Shown here piece after piece: positions 8,462 to 16,725 of a stretch of 64,000 bases of DNA (its first letter is position 1; every line of letters begins with the position of its first letter). The stretch comes from UBA4416 sp036676295. GTDB taxonomy: Bacteria > Bacteroidota > Bacteroidia > B-17B0 > Aurantibacillaceae. The position numbers were made by a program, and so were the translations under genes. Location of the stretch: NCBI GenBank assembly GCA_036676295.1, contig JAKFDE010000061.1, forward strand, positions 62,001-126,000. Reading direction: 5' to 3'. A model generated the notes under the pieces. It did not search any database, was not told where the DNA came from, and saw only the letters and a list, made by a program, of their open reading frames with translations.

Positions 8462-9718
8462 ATGGCAATTGTAGAATTAAAAGTACCAAGCCCTGGAGAA
8501 TCAATTACAGAAGTAGTTATTGCTCGTTGGGTAAAAAACACGGGCGATGTAGTTGAAAAAGATGAGGTTTTAGCAGAGATCGATTCTGATAAAGCAACCT
8601 TAACTTTAAACGCAGAAGAGGCGGGTAAAATCGAAGTATTAGCTGCTGAAGGCGATACGGTAAAAGTTGGACAAGTCGTTGTAAAAATTGATACTTCTGT
8701 GAAGCCTGAGGCTAAAGCTAAAGTAGAAGCCCCAAAAGCTGAAGTAAAGGTTGAGGCTAAAAAAGAGGCTGCTGTTACGACAACGGTTGAAAAAGCTGCA
8801 TCAACTAGTTATGCTTCAGGTACACCAAGCGTGTCTGCTGCTAAAATTATGGCAGAAAACAACGTGAAGTCTTCTCAAATTAACGGTACCGGCAAAGATG
8901 GTCGTATTACTAAACAAGATGTATTAGCGGCTTTATCTAACGGTTTACCAACTGCGGCTGAAGTGTTATCTAATTCTTGGAAAGGCGGTAGAGATAAAGA
9001 CCGTGTTAAAATGACCTCGCTTCGTAAAACAGTAGCTAAGCGATTAGTAGCAGTTAAGAACGAAACAGCCATGTTAACGACGTTTAACGAAGTTGATATG
9101 AGTGGCATTTATGCTATCAGAGCAAAGTATAAAGACAAATTCAAAGAGGTTCATGGTAACAATGTTGGTTTCATGAGTTTCTTTACCAAAGCAGTTACTG
9201 AAGCTTTATATCACTATCCTGCTGTAAATGGGATGATCGATGGCGAAGAAATTGTATACAATAAATATTGTGATATTGGAATTGCTGTTAGTGCACCAAA
9301 AGGATTAATGGTTCCGGTATTACGTAATGCTGAACTAATGAGCCTTGCACAAATTGAAGGCGGTATCAAAGATTTAGCTATCAAAGCAAGAGATGGAAAA
9401 TTAACCATCGAAGATATGACTGGTGGAACATTCACCATTACTAATGGGGGTGTGTTTGGATCTATGATGAGTACACCAATTATTAATCCTCCGCAAAGTG
9501 CTATTTTAGGAATGCATAATGTGGTTGAGCGTCCAATGGCTGTGAACGGCCAAGTAGTTATCAGACCAATGATGTATGTCGCTTTAAGTTACGATCACCG
9601 CATCATTGATGGAAAAGAAAGCGTAGGCTTTTTGGTAAAAGTTAAAGAAATGTTAGAGGATCCAACACGTATGCTGTTTGGAGGAAAAAATCCTGAAGAA
9701 GTATTGTTAGGATTGTAA
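8462..9718 (+). CDS. odhB: 2-oxoglutarate dehydrogenase E2, dihydrolipoyl succinyltransferase
   Basis: The acyltransferase core of the 2-oxoglutarate dehydrogenase complex. Domains in order: a lipoyl domain at 1-78 with the lipoylated lysine K44 in EIDSDKATL, an Ala/Lys/Glu-rich flexible linker at 80-118, a peripheral subunit-binding domain at about 122-160 (SVSAAKIMAENNV, GTGKDGRITKQDV), and the catalytic domain to residue 418 with SYDHRIIDG (catalytic H379 and D383). The length is normal. It follows odhA and ends at a strong terminator. Confidence 0.97.
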   Translation: MAIVELKVPSPGESITEVVIARWVKNTGDVVEKDEVLAEIDSDKATLTLNAEEAGKIEVLAAEGDTVKVGQVVVKIDTSVKPEAKAKVEAPKAEVKVEAKKEAAVTTTVEKAASTSYASGTPSVSAAKIMAENNVKSSQINGTGKDGRITKQDVLAALSNGLPTAAEVLSNSWKGGRDKDRVKMTSLRKTVAKRLVAVKNETAMLTTFNEVDMSGIYAIRAKYKDKFKEVHGNNVGFMSFFTKAVTEALYHYPAVNGMIDGEEIVYNKYCDIGIAVSAPKGLMVPVLRNAELMSLAQIEGGIKDLAIKARDGKLTIEDMTGGTFTITNGGVFGSMMSTPIINPPQSAILGMHNVVERPMAVNGQVVIRPMMYVALSYDHRIIDGKESVGFLVKVKEMLEDPTRMLFGGKNPEEVLLGL

Positions 9719-9740
9719 TTTTACTATTCAATATAATTTT

Positions 9741-9776
9741 AAGCCCCGTTCATAATTTGGACGGGGTTTTTGTTTT
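9741..9776 (+). terminator. Terminator after odhAB
   Basis: Stem CCCCGT (9744-9749) with ACGGGG (9761-9766), extended by flanking A/T pairs and followed by a T-run. It sits 22 bp after the odhB stop. Confidence 0.85.
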
Positions 9777-9869
9777 TCCTTCATCTATTTTTTTTATCCT
9801 TTGGTATATTATTAAAAAAAGTTTGTGTTTTTAGTGTTCACTTTGTTTAACATTTAAAACATAATTACC

Positions 9870-10355
9870 ATGAGAAAAAAAAACCTAACCATCAGTTTGC
9901 TTTTCTTTTTTGTTTTTACTGTAACAATATTAAAAGCACAAAGAGCGACGGTTACCGCAGGTGGCCAAGCTTTAGGCGGTAGTGGAACGATAAGTTATTC
10001 TATTGGACAGCTTGCGTACTCTACCAACATCGGTTCTAGTGGCCTAATTACTCAAGGGGTACAACAGCCCCATGAATTGTTTACTGTTGGGATAAAAGAA
10101 TTAGATGAAACACTCTTGATTTGCCAGGTTTATCCTAATCCAACCTCTTCTTTATTAAATATCAAAGTTGAAAATTACAACTATGAAAACCTAATCATTC
10201 ATTTATACGATGTTAGGGGCAAATTGATATTAACAGAAAAAGTTACAGGATCGGAAACAATTATTTCTTTGGAACACTTGAGTGATGCCAGTTACTATTT
10301 AACAGTATTAGAGTTTAACAAAGAGTTAAAATCTTTTCAAATCATTAAAAACTAA
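9870..10355 (+). CDS. Secreted protein with T9SS sorting domain
   Basis: A 161-residue exported protein. Residues 1-23 are a signal peptide ending at LKAQ. A short Gly/Ser-rich region (GGQALGGSGTISYSIGQLAY) follows. The last 75 residues are a type A T9SS C-terminal sorting domain: VYPNPTSSLLNIKV, then VRGKLIL and a terminal strand FQIIKN. Such domains direct proteins through the type IX system for surface attachment or release. Short proteins with this N-terminal motif are common in Bacteroidota and have no assigned role. It is 5 bp from the collagen-like gene, so the two are probably co-expressed. Confidence 0.85.
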   Translation: MRKKNLTISLLFFFVFTVTILKAQRATVTAGGQALGGSGTISYSIGQLAYSTNIGSSGLITQGVQQPHELFTVGIKELDETLLICQVYPNPTSSLLNIKVENYNYENLIIHLYDVRGKLILTEKVTGSETIISLEHLSDASYYLTVLEFNKELKSFQIIKN

Positions 10356-10360
10356 CGATC

Positions 10361-11326
10361 ATGAAAAAACTATTTACAATCTTTGTGTTGGTGTTTGTTT
10401 TTGCAGTTGGCTTTGCACAAGCTCCACAAAAAATGAGCTATCAAGGCATTGTTAGAAATGCAGCGGGCACATTGATTCAAAACGGAAACATTTCAATGAA
10501 AATAAGTATCCTTCAGGGCTCATCTACGGGATCTATTGTGTACGAGGAAACACATAATGCTACCACAAACAGTAATGGATTAGTTACTGTTGAAATTGGC
10601 GGAGGCACCGTTTTATCTGGGAGTTTAGTAGGATTAAATTGGGGCAGTGGTGTTTATTATATTAAAACCGCTACTGATCCAAATGGCTCTACTGATTATA
10701 ACATTATAGGGACCAATCAAATGTTAAGTGTTCCTTATGCTTTGTATGCGGAAAACAGTGGTACGCCAGGACCAGTTGGGCCAATTGGACCCGCGGGACC
10801 TCAGGGTATTCAAGGCATACCCGGAGTTGATGGAGCAATTGGGCCTCAAGGACCTCAAGGACCTCAAGGCGCAACCGGTGCCACAGGCGCCACAGGAGCT
10901 ACTGGTCCACAGGGAGCAGATGGAGTGGTAACTGTGCTGGGTTGGTCCGGGGTTGTAGGTGCTCTTGCTGGAAGTTCATCGGTATATGTTTTTGCGGGTC
11001 CAACAGTTAATGTTACTGTAACTTCAATTACTCAAAAAATAGTTGTTTCAGCATCCGCTCCAATGGGATTAGCTAGTGGTGGCCCCCAAAATGCAGAAAT
11101 AGGGATTTGTTACCAATTAGGAACAGGGCCTGTTATTAATTTTGTAGGCGGTGGTTATAGTATTTATCAGATAACTGCAAATCGCTCTTGTTATTCTGTT
11201 TCGGCTACGATGTCGGGATTAACACCAGGAACCTATAAAATAGGATTAGGTGTTAAAAATATTGGTGGCATTATAGCAATAAGCAATAATGATTTTGTAA
11301 ACGGTTGGGCAATGTTAGTTAACTAG
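10361..11326 (+). CDS. Exported collagen-like repeat protein
   Basis: A 321-residue protein with a signal peptide (cleavage near GFAQ). Residues about 20-125 form a beta-rich domain (APQKMSYQGIVRNAAG) common at the N-terminus of Bacteroidota surface proteins. Residues about 134-188 are a run of roughly 18 Gly-X-Y triplets rich in GPQ and GAT, the sequence of a collagen-like triple helix. A C-terminal globular domain of about 130 residues could act as a trimerising head. There is no T9SS sorting domain here, but the preceding co-oriented gene has one. The repeat DNA is low-complexity and prone to length variation. Confidence 0.85.
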   Translation: MKKLFTIFVLVFVFAVGFAQAPQKMSYQGIVRNAAGTLIQNGNISMKISILQGSSTGSIVYEETHNATTNSNGLVTVEIGGGTVLSGSLVGLNWGSGVYYIKTATDPNGSTDYNIIGTNQMLSVPYALYAENSGTPGPVGPIGPAGPQGIQGIPGVDGAIGPQGPQGPQGATGATGATGATGPQGADGVVTVLGWSGVVGALAGSSSVYVFAGPTVNVTVTSITQKIVVSASAPMGLASGGPQNAEIGICYQLGTGPVINFVGGGYSIYQITANRSCYSVSATMSGLTPGTYKIGLGVKNIGGIIAISNNDFVNGWAMLVN

Positions 11327-11346
11327 TTTTACATTTATATAACCTT

Positions 11347-11378
11347 AAAAAGACTTCTAGTTTATAGAAGTCTTTTTT
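11347..11378 (+). terminator. Terminator after collagen-like gene
   Basis: A 9-bp perfect stem, AGACTTCTA (11351-11359) with TAGAAGTCT (11365-11373), a 5-nt loop and a following T-run, 24 bp after the stop. Confidence 0.9.
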
Positions 11379-11448
11379 CAGATAGAAGTTACCTTTTTAA
11401 TAGTAAAAATTCAAGGCGTTTTATTCAAAATAAAAAAATGTTTCTAAG

Positions 11449-11456
11449 TATCTTTG
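11449..11456 (+). promoter_or_regulatory. TAnnTTTG -7 box of LytTR regulator
   Basis: TATCTTTG is a perfect match to the Bacteroidota -7 consensus TAnnTTTG. It ends only 3 and 6 nt before the two possible ATG codons, so transcription would start at or next to the start codon and the mRNA would be leaderless. No clear -33 TTG is visible. Confidence 0.5.
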
Positions 11457-11462
11457 GTTATG

Positions 11463-12182
11463 ATGGAAACAACTACTAAAATTAGTTATGTTGTTATTGA
11501 CAATAGCGAACACGACCGTCTTAAAATAGAGAACTATGCAACAAGCCATTTTTCCCTTTTAAAACTTGGGTCTTTCGGCAACCCTTTCTCTGCTATTGAT
11601 CTCATAAACCATCGCAGGATAGATGTTGTCTTTTTGGATGTTGGGCTACCTATTTTAAATGGTTTTGATTTTCTTAAACACCTAACAAACCCTCCTCTTT
11701 GTGTTTTTATGAGTTCACATAGTGAAGACGCGTGTGATGCGTATGATGTATTGGCCTTAGACTTTTTATTAAAGCCAATAAAAAAAGAAAGATTCGATGC
11801 TTGTATCAGACATGTTGAAGATTATTTGATGCTTAAGCAAAAAGCAGAACATTATGATGCGATTGTTGAAAAACATTTGATCACTATTAGCGAAGGACAC
11901 AATGTTTATAAAGTGGATACAACTAAAATCCTCTATTTACAAGCGTTAAAAGATTACACCAAAATTTATACACCAGGCCGCACGTATCTGACCTTATTAA
12001 ACCTTAAACATTTTTTAGACGTGATAGATTCGTCAGATTTTATAAGAGTTCATAGGAGTTATGCGGTGGCGCTGCAACAAATAAAAGGAATGGAACACGA
12101 TAATATAATTGTCAGTAACCAAAAAATTCCGGTTGGCAAAACCTATAAAAAACCTATTCACGATTTTTTATTGAAAAAGTAA
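11463..12182 (+). CDS. LytTR-family response regulator
   Basis: A 239-residue DNA-binding response regulator. The receiver (about 1-115) has the acidic pair V-I-D13-N, phospho-acceptor D59 in VVFLDVGLP, and K104 in FLLKPIKKE. The LytTR domain (about 138-239) has ILYLQALKDYTKIYT and the FIRVHRSYAV segment. The frame opens at a TTG at 11454, but that codon lies inside the -7 box, so I place the start at ATG 11463 (11460 is possible). No histidine kinase of the LytS/YehU type is adjacent, so the partner is elsewhere. Confidence 0.93.
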   Translation: METTTKISYVVIDNSEHDRLKIENYATSHFSLLKLGSFGNPFSAIDLINHRRIDVVFLDVGLPILNGFDFLKHLTNPPLCVFMSSHSEDACDAYDVLALDFLLKPIKKERFDACIRHVEDYLMLKQKAEHYDAIVEKHLITISEGHNVYKVDTTKILYLQALKDYTKIYTPGRTYLTLLNLKHFLDVIDSSDFIRVHRSYAVALQQIKGMEHDNIIVSNQKIPVGKTYKKPIHDFLLKK

Positions 12183-12659
12183 TTATTGAACAGCTACAGG
12201 AGGATTATTTTTAATCGCTTTAAACCACTCTACTAAAACTAATCGTTGAGCATCTGTTAATTTTGCTTCGCCGTGCATCCAGGTATAAGACGCCATTGGC
12301 ATTTCTCCTTCTTCAACCATTTCAATACATTCTTCCAGTTTGTGGTTTTTACGTTTCTCAGAATAAGTTCCCCATTCTGAAAAATTTAAATGATGGCTGC
12401 CCTCATTGATATGATGTTTGATCCACCAGGATACGGGAGCAATATTAGTGTACCAAGGATATGTTGGTTGATTGGAATGACAATCATAACACGCTGTTTT
12501 TAACAAATTCGTAACTTCAGTATTTGCACCGGTTATTGAGATGAAGTCTTTAGAGGCCTCTACGGCTTTAGTTGTTTTGTCTATTCTAAACGCTTGCATT
12601 ATTACAAATACAAATAGTAGAAACAAAAAGATCTTTTTTTTCGTTAAATGTTTTTTCAT
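12183..12659 (-). CDS. Membrane-anchored heme-binding domain protein
   Basis: A 158-residue protein with one N-terminal membrane anchor (about 8-22) facing the periplasm. It has a c-type heme attachment site C57-Y-D-C60-H61, followed by YPWYTNIAPVSWWIKHHI and the MPMASYTWMH segment, where a Met could be the distal ligand. This is the pattern of the Haem_bd family, monoheme cytochrome-like proteins of Bacteroidota. It is convergent with the LytTR gene and directly abuts its stop. The electron-transfer partner is not visible here. Confidence 0.88.
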   Translation of the reverse strand: MKKHLTKKKIFLFLLFVFVIMQAFRIDKTTKAVEASKDFISITGANTEVTNLLKTACYDCHSNQPTYPWYTNIAPVSWWIKHHINEGSHHLNFSEWGTYSEKRKNHKLEECIEMVEEGEMPMASYTWMHGEAKLTDAQRLVLVEWFKAIKNNPPVAVQ

Positions 12660-12746
12660 TGTTCAATTAATTTAGGAAAATATAACATACCGAAAATATG
12701 GTTTAATTTTTGAAAACATACCTTTATACTTCAAGTTTATTTTTAC

Positions 12747-12754
12747 TACTTTTG
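12747..12754 (+). promoter_or_regulatory. TAnnTTTG -7 box of EEP lipoprotein gene
   Basis: TACTTTTG matches the -7 consensus and ends 3 nt before ATG 12758 and 6 nt before ATG 12761, again predicting a leaderless or nearly leaderless mRNA. Confidence 0.45.
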
Positions 12755-12757
12755 AAT

Positions 12758-13798
12758 ATGATGAATAAAATCTTTTTTACAGTATCCTCGTGCTTTGTTT
12801 TATTAGCTACGGGTTGTGCGCAAACCAAGAACATAACAAGCGCTTCTCCAATCACGGTAGCTTTTTATAATTGCGAAAATTTTTTTGATACAAAAAACGA
12901 CCCTAATAAAAAAGATGATGAGTTTTTACCTGATTCTCCTATGAAGTGGGACGAAACACGTTTCATGAATAAATTAACGAAGATTGCTCAGGTTTTAGAT
13001 TCTACTGTTGAAGGGTCTGCCTTGCCTGCTTTAGTAGGTTTGGTTGAAATTGAAAATAAAGACGTGTTGGAAGAGTTGATTTCTAAATCACAATTTAAAG
13101 AAAAGTCATACGCTGCGTTAAGTACTGATAGTCCCGATGAGCGGAGTATCGATTGTGGCTTATTATATGATAAATCGGTTTTTACTTTAGTTGATTTTAA
13201 AGAGATCAATGCCACTAACCCCAAAATAGGGGATTATAAAACCCGTAATGTGTTATTTGCAACATTAAAAGCGACTAATGGCGATGTTTTTTATGTATTT
13301 GTAAATCATTGGCCAAGCCGAAGAGAAGGTGAAAAAGAATCAGAGCCACGTCGTATTTATGCTGCAGAACAGGTTCGTGCCAAGATCAATGAATTACAGA
13401 AAAAAGATAAAAATGCTAAAATCATTGTAATGGGGGATTTTAATGATCATCCGGATAATGCCAGTATTTTAAATACGTTAAAGGCAAACGATGCTCCTAA
13501 AGACAAAGGCGACCTGTATAATGCTTTTTATACTTTAGATAAAGACAAACAAGGCACACATTACTACGACAAAGAATGGCGAGTGCTAGACCAGATCATT
13601 GTTTCGCAAGGGCTGACTTCTGCCAAAAAAGGATATCATTTCGATCCTAAAAATGCCCACATTTTAAAGAAAGATTTTGTGTTATTTAAAAACAATAAAA
13701 CCGGAGAAGTAAAACCAAACCGAACGTATAGTGGTGAAAAATATTACAATGGTTACAGCGATCACCTTTCGGTTTACATTACGTTAGAAAAATTGTAA
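12758..13798 (+). CDS. Endonuclease/exonuclease/phosphatase-family lipoprotein
   Basis: About 346 residues. The N-terminus is a lipoprotein signal with lipobox LATGC (Cys20), so the enzyme is anchored in the envelope. The EEP fold is shown by TVAFYNCENFFDTKNDP (Asn/Glu metal site), GLVEIENKDVLEEL (catalytic Glu), VNHWPSRREGE, IIVMGDFNDHPDN and the terminal YSDHLSVYI (Asp-His). Homologues are annotated as endonuclease/phosphatase proteins and may act on extracellular DNA or phosphoesters; the substrate cannot be read from the sequence. The frame extends upstream to a TTG at 12710, but that region contains the promoter box. Confidence 0.88.
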   Translation: MMNKIFFTVSSCFVLLATGCAQTKNITSASPITVAFYNCENFFDTKNDPNKKDDEFLPDSPMKWDETRFMNKLTKIAQVLDSTVEGSALPALVGLVEIENKDVLEELISKSQFKEKSYAALSTDSPDERSIDCGLLYDKSVFTLVDFKEINATNPKIGDYKTRNVLFATLKATNGDVFYVFVNHWPSRREGEKESEPRRIYAAEQVRAKINELQKKDKNAKIIVMGDFNDHPDNASILNTLKANDAPKDKGDLYNAFYTLDKDKQGTHYYDKEWRVLDQIIVSQGLTSAKKGYHFDPKNAHILKKDFVLFKNNKTGEVKPNRTYSGEKYYNGYSDHLSVYITLEKL

Positions 13799-13801
13799 AC
13801 C

Positions 13802-14221
13802 TTAAAGGTTGTGGTGTTTTTTGTATAGATCTTTACACCAAGATTCTGCCTCTTCATAATCTGAAAATACTTTATAGGAAAATTTGGCGTTAAACGTTAA
13901 ATTATAAAAGTTAGCGATCATTCGGTGCGCTAAGCTTTTGATAACAACAGCAGTACAGATTTTTTGAAACGCCTTAGCGGAATTTTCTTTTGAAAACTGC
14001 AATCCCTCGGCAGAATAAACAACAGTTGTGTCTTCGGGCAAATACAAAAACGAATACATGTTTCCATTAATCAAATGGTTATATGCATCAAAGTTTTCTT
14101 GAACCTGTGTGGGATGAATTTCTTTATCTTTTTTGAAGGTAACCCTTACTATTCCATCATCACATAAATTGATATAAGCGGTTTCTGTTTCAGCTTTTTT
14201 TATTACGGAATAGTTCGACAT
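13802..14221 (-). CDS. STAS/SpoIIAA-like protein, second of tandem pair
   Basis: A 139-residue soluble protein, paralogous to the gene just upstream. Shared features are a first strand TETAYINLCDDGIVRVTFKK, a helix with QENFDAYNHLING, LAHRMIANFYN in the middle of the second half, and a C-terminal KVFSDYEEAESWC. The ending resembles SpoIIAA-like STAS/SEC14 domains, where a last helix carries the (A)xxWL pattern; this is an inference from pattern. No catalytic residues are evident. It is convergent with the EEP gene (3 bp apart). Confidence 0.75.
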   Translation of the reverse strand: MSNYSVIKKAETETAYINLCDDGIVRVTFKKDKEIHPTQVQENFDAYNHLINGNMYSFLYLPEDTTVVYSAEGLQFSKENSAKAFQKICTAVVIKSLAHRMIANFYNLTFNAKFSYKVFSDYEEAESWCKDLYKKHHNL

Positions 14222-14248
14222 AGCAATATTGAAGATACATTTTTAGAA

Positions 14249-14692
14249 TTAAATAAAAATTGGCATTGAATGAAATCCATTTTTTTTGGAATTTTCAATC
14301 TCACTTAAACACCAAGTTTCTGCAGCAGATATGCTATCAAAAATTTTATGAGTATACGTTGGTTTATTAAATCTTAAGTAAAAATTAGCCAACATACGTT
14401 GTGCTAAATTCTTTATACATAAAGCAACACATAATTTTGGCCAATCGTTTTCATGTGCTTTGGCATAAACTAAGCCCTCAGTGGTGTAGTCGGCCGAACC
14501 ACTTTTAGCACTTATGATAAAAGGATAACTTGCGCCATCAATTATTTCATTATAAGCCTTAAAATTTTCTTCAACCTCCAAGGGAGTAACCTGTACCATA
14601 TCTTTAAAAGATACCCGAACAATACGATCACTCCCCAGGGTTATGATCGCAGTTTTCGTTTCTTTTTGCTTAACTATTTTGTAGGTATTCAT
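14249..14692 (-). CDS. STAS/SpoIIAA-like protein, first of tandem pair
   Basis: A 147-residue soluble protein, clearly paralogous to the next gene 27 bp downstream: KTAIITLGSDRIVRVSFKD, EENFKAYNEIIDGASYPF, KNLAQRMLANFY and HKIFDSISAAETWC align over the whole length. The family looks STAS-like and is common in Bacteroidota without a known function. The pair probably arose by tandem duplication and forms one transcript divergent from pepP, whose start is 51 bp away. Confidence 0.75.
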   Translation of the reverse strand: MNTYKIVKQKETKTAIITLGSDRIVRVSFKDMVQVTPLEVEENFKAYNEIIDGASYPFIISAKSGSADYTTEGLVYAKAHENDWPKLCVALCIKNLAQRMLANFYLRFNKPTYTHKIFDSISAAETWCLSEIENSKKNGFHSMPIFI

Positions 14693-14743
14693 GTAAAAAA
14701 ATAATATATTTACGATAACGAATATATAAAAATTATCGATAAA

Positions 14744-16048
14744 ATGAAATATTCAGCCATCAAAAAAGACCTATTTGTCGACAATCGCAAAAACTACAGC
14801 AAAAACTTAAAGCCAAATTCCTTAGCGCTTTTTGTAAGCAACGATATTTTACCAACGAACGCCGATGGTTCTTTTGGTTTTGTACAAAACAGCGACTTAC
14901 TTTACTTAAGTGGTATTGATCAGGAAGATACTATTTTAATGATCTTTCCGGATGTAAAAGACGGTAAACACAAAGAAGTGTTGTTCATTAAAGAAACAAG
15001 TGAATTGATCGCTGTTTGGGAAGGCGCTAAATTAACCAAAGAACAAGCGAAAGAAGTTAGTGGTATTGAAAACATTTATTGGCACCATGAATTCGAAAAA
15101 GTGTTCAAGGGTTTTGTATTTCAGGCCGAAAACATTTATTTGAACAGTAACGAACACACACGTCGTTATATTGATATGGAAACAGGAGAAATGCGGTTTA
15201 ATAAAAAAATTAAACAGCAATATCCTTTGCATACTATTTTGCGTTCTGCCCCTATCATGCATAAGATCCGGGCGATCAAACACCCATTAGAAATAGAACA
15301 AATTCAACAAGCATGTAACATCACCGAAAAAGGATTCCGCCGTTTATTAAATTTCGTGAAACCCGGTGTGATGGAATATGAAATTGAAGCAGAGTTGATA
15401 CATGAATTTGTTCGTAACAGAAGTCGTGGTTTTGCTTATGGCCCAATCGTTGCCAGTGGTGCTAATGCATGCGTGTTGCATTATGTAGAAAACAACAGAG
15501 CCTGTAAAGACGGTGATGTGATCTTATTGGATGTGGCTGCTGAGTACGCAAATTATGCAAGTGATATGACGCGTGCGATTCCTGTAAACGGAAAATACAC
15601 TAAGCGTCAGAAAGAAGTTTATAACGCGGTATTACGCGTGATGAAAGCTGCTACAAAAATGTTGGTAGTTGGTAACACTTTTGACAAATACAACAAAGCC
15701 GTAGGCGATTTAATGACCGAAGAATTATTGCAATTAGGTTTATTAAAAAGCGATGAGGTTAAAAACCAAAATCCGGCATGGCCTGCTTATAAAAAATATT
15801 TCATGCATGGCACTTCTCATTTTTTAGGATTAGATGTTCATGATGTAGGATTCTTTCATGAACCGATGCAAGCCGGTAATGTGTTTACTTGTGAGCCCGG
15901 AATTTATATCCCGGAGGAAGGGTTAGGCATTCGTTTAGAAAATAACATCTTAATTACACCTAACGGTAATGACGACCTGATGAAAAACATTCCTTTGGAA
16001 GCAGATGAAATTGAGGAATTGATGAATAAATCGTCTGTTTTAGCATAA
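14744..16048 (+). CDS. pepP: Xaa-Pro aminopeptidase (M24B)
   Basis: Cleaves the N-terminal residue from peptides with proline in second position; a cytoplasmic dinuclear metalloenzyme. It has 434 residues with an N-terminal creatinase-like domain (1-165) and a pita-bread catalytic domain. All five metal ligands are visible: D263 (LLDVAAEYANY), D274 (SDMTRAIP), H359 (HGTSHFLGLDVHDVG), E384 (TCEPGIYIP) and E399 (IRLENNILIT). The start MKYSAIKKDLF fits the family. A terminator follows. Confidence 0.95.
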   Translation: MKYSAIKKDLFVDNRKNYSKNLKPNSLALFVSNDILPTNADGSFGFVQNSDLLYLSGIDQEDTILMIFPDVKDGKHKEVLFIKETSELIAVWEGAKLTKEQAKEVSGIENIYWHHEFEKVFKGFVFQAENIYLNSNEHTRRYIDMETGEMRFNKKIKQQYPLHTILRSAPIMHKIRAIKHPLEIEQIQQACNITEKGFRRLLNFVKPGVMEYEIEAELIHEFVRNRSRGFAYGPIVASGANACVLHYVENNRACKDGDVILLDVAAEYANYASDMTRAIPVNGKYTKRQKEVYNAVLRVMKAATKMLVVGNTFDKYNKAVGDLMTEELLQLGLLKSDEVKNQNPAWPAYKKYFMHGTSHFLGLDVHDVGFFHEPMQAGNVFTCEPGIYIPEEGLGIRLENNILITPNGNDDLMKNIPLEADEIEELMNKSSVLA

Positions 16049-16068
16049 ATAACCCCCCTTTTTAATAG

Positions 16069-16094
16069 AAAAGCTCAAATTTTGGGCTTTTTCT
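16069..16094 (+). terminator. Terminator after pepP
   Basis: Stem AAAAGCTC (16069-16076) with GGGCTTTT (16084-16091, one G-T pair), a 7-nt loop and a T-rich tail, 20 bp after the pepP stop. Confidence 0.75.
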
Positions 16095-16155
16095 TAATTT
16101 TTAACCAAAATCAGGTTACCTTTTCTCTAATCCGGTATTAATATAAACAGACTTT

Positions 16156-16713
16156 ATGTCGAAAGTAGCGTACACCGACCTTGAATTTATTGAAGGACTC
16201 AAGCATAATAATGATGCTGTGTTGCGCGCTTTATACAAAAAGTACTATAACATCGTTCTTAAATATGTTGTAAACAATAGTGGTAACAGCGAAGTGGCCG
16301 CCGACATTTATCAGGAAACCCTGATTGTGTTGTACGAAAATGTACAAAAGCCAAACTTCGAATTAAACTGTCAGCTACAAACATTTATTTTTTCGATTGC
16401 CAAACGCTTATGGCTAAAGCAAATTCGCAACAATGGACACATTAGCCGTTTTAGAGAAGATGAAGAAGATGAGGTGGTGGATGTAACAGAAGAAATAACC
16501 GAACACTTAAAAAAAGAGTCGGATATTGAAAAAATGAATGTCTGTATGGAAAACCTTGGTGAACCCTGCAAAACACTATTAAAAGATTTTTATGTGTATA
16601 AATTAAGCATGGATGAGATTTCTGAAAAATTTGGATATACCAACTCAGATAATGCGAAAACACAGAAATATAAATGTTTACAACGATTGAAACGAATTTT
16701 TTTTGAAGATTAA
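16156..16713 (+). CDS. ECF-type RNA polymerase sigma factor
   Basis: A 185-residue sigma-70 family protein of ECF type. Region 2 is visible at about 20-85 (LYKKYYNIVLKYVVNNSG, AADIYQETLIVLYENV, FIFSIAKRLWLKQIR) and region 4 at about 130-180 (LGEPCKTLLKDFYVYKLSMDE, then KYKCLQRLKRIF). An acidic linker (EDEEDEVVDV) joins them. The next gene starts 12 bp downstream and carries an anti-sigma-like N-terminus, so the pair is probably a sigma/anti-sigma unit. Target promoters are unknown. Confidence 0.93.
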   Translation: MSKVAYTDLEFIEGLKHNNDAVLRALYKKYYNIVLKYVVNNSGNSEVAADIYQETLIVLYENVQKPNFELNCQLQTFIFSIAKRLWLKQIRNNGHISRFREDEEDEVVDVTEEITEHLKKESDIEKMNVCMENLGEPCKTLLKDFYVYKLSMDEISEKFGYTNSDNAKTQKYKCLQRLKRIFFED

Positions 16714-16725
16714 AAACAAAAAGTG

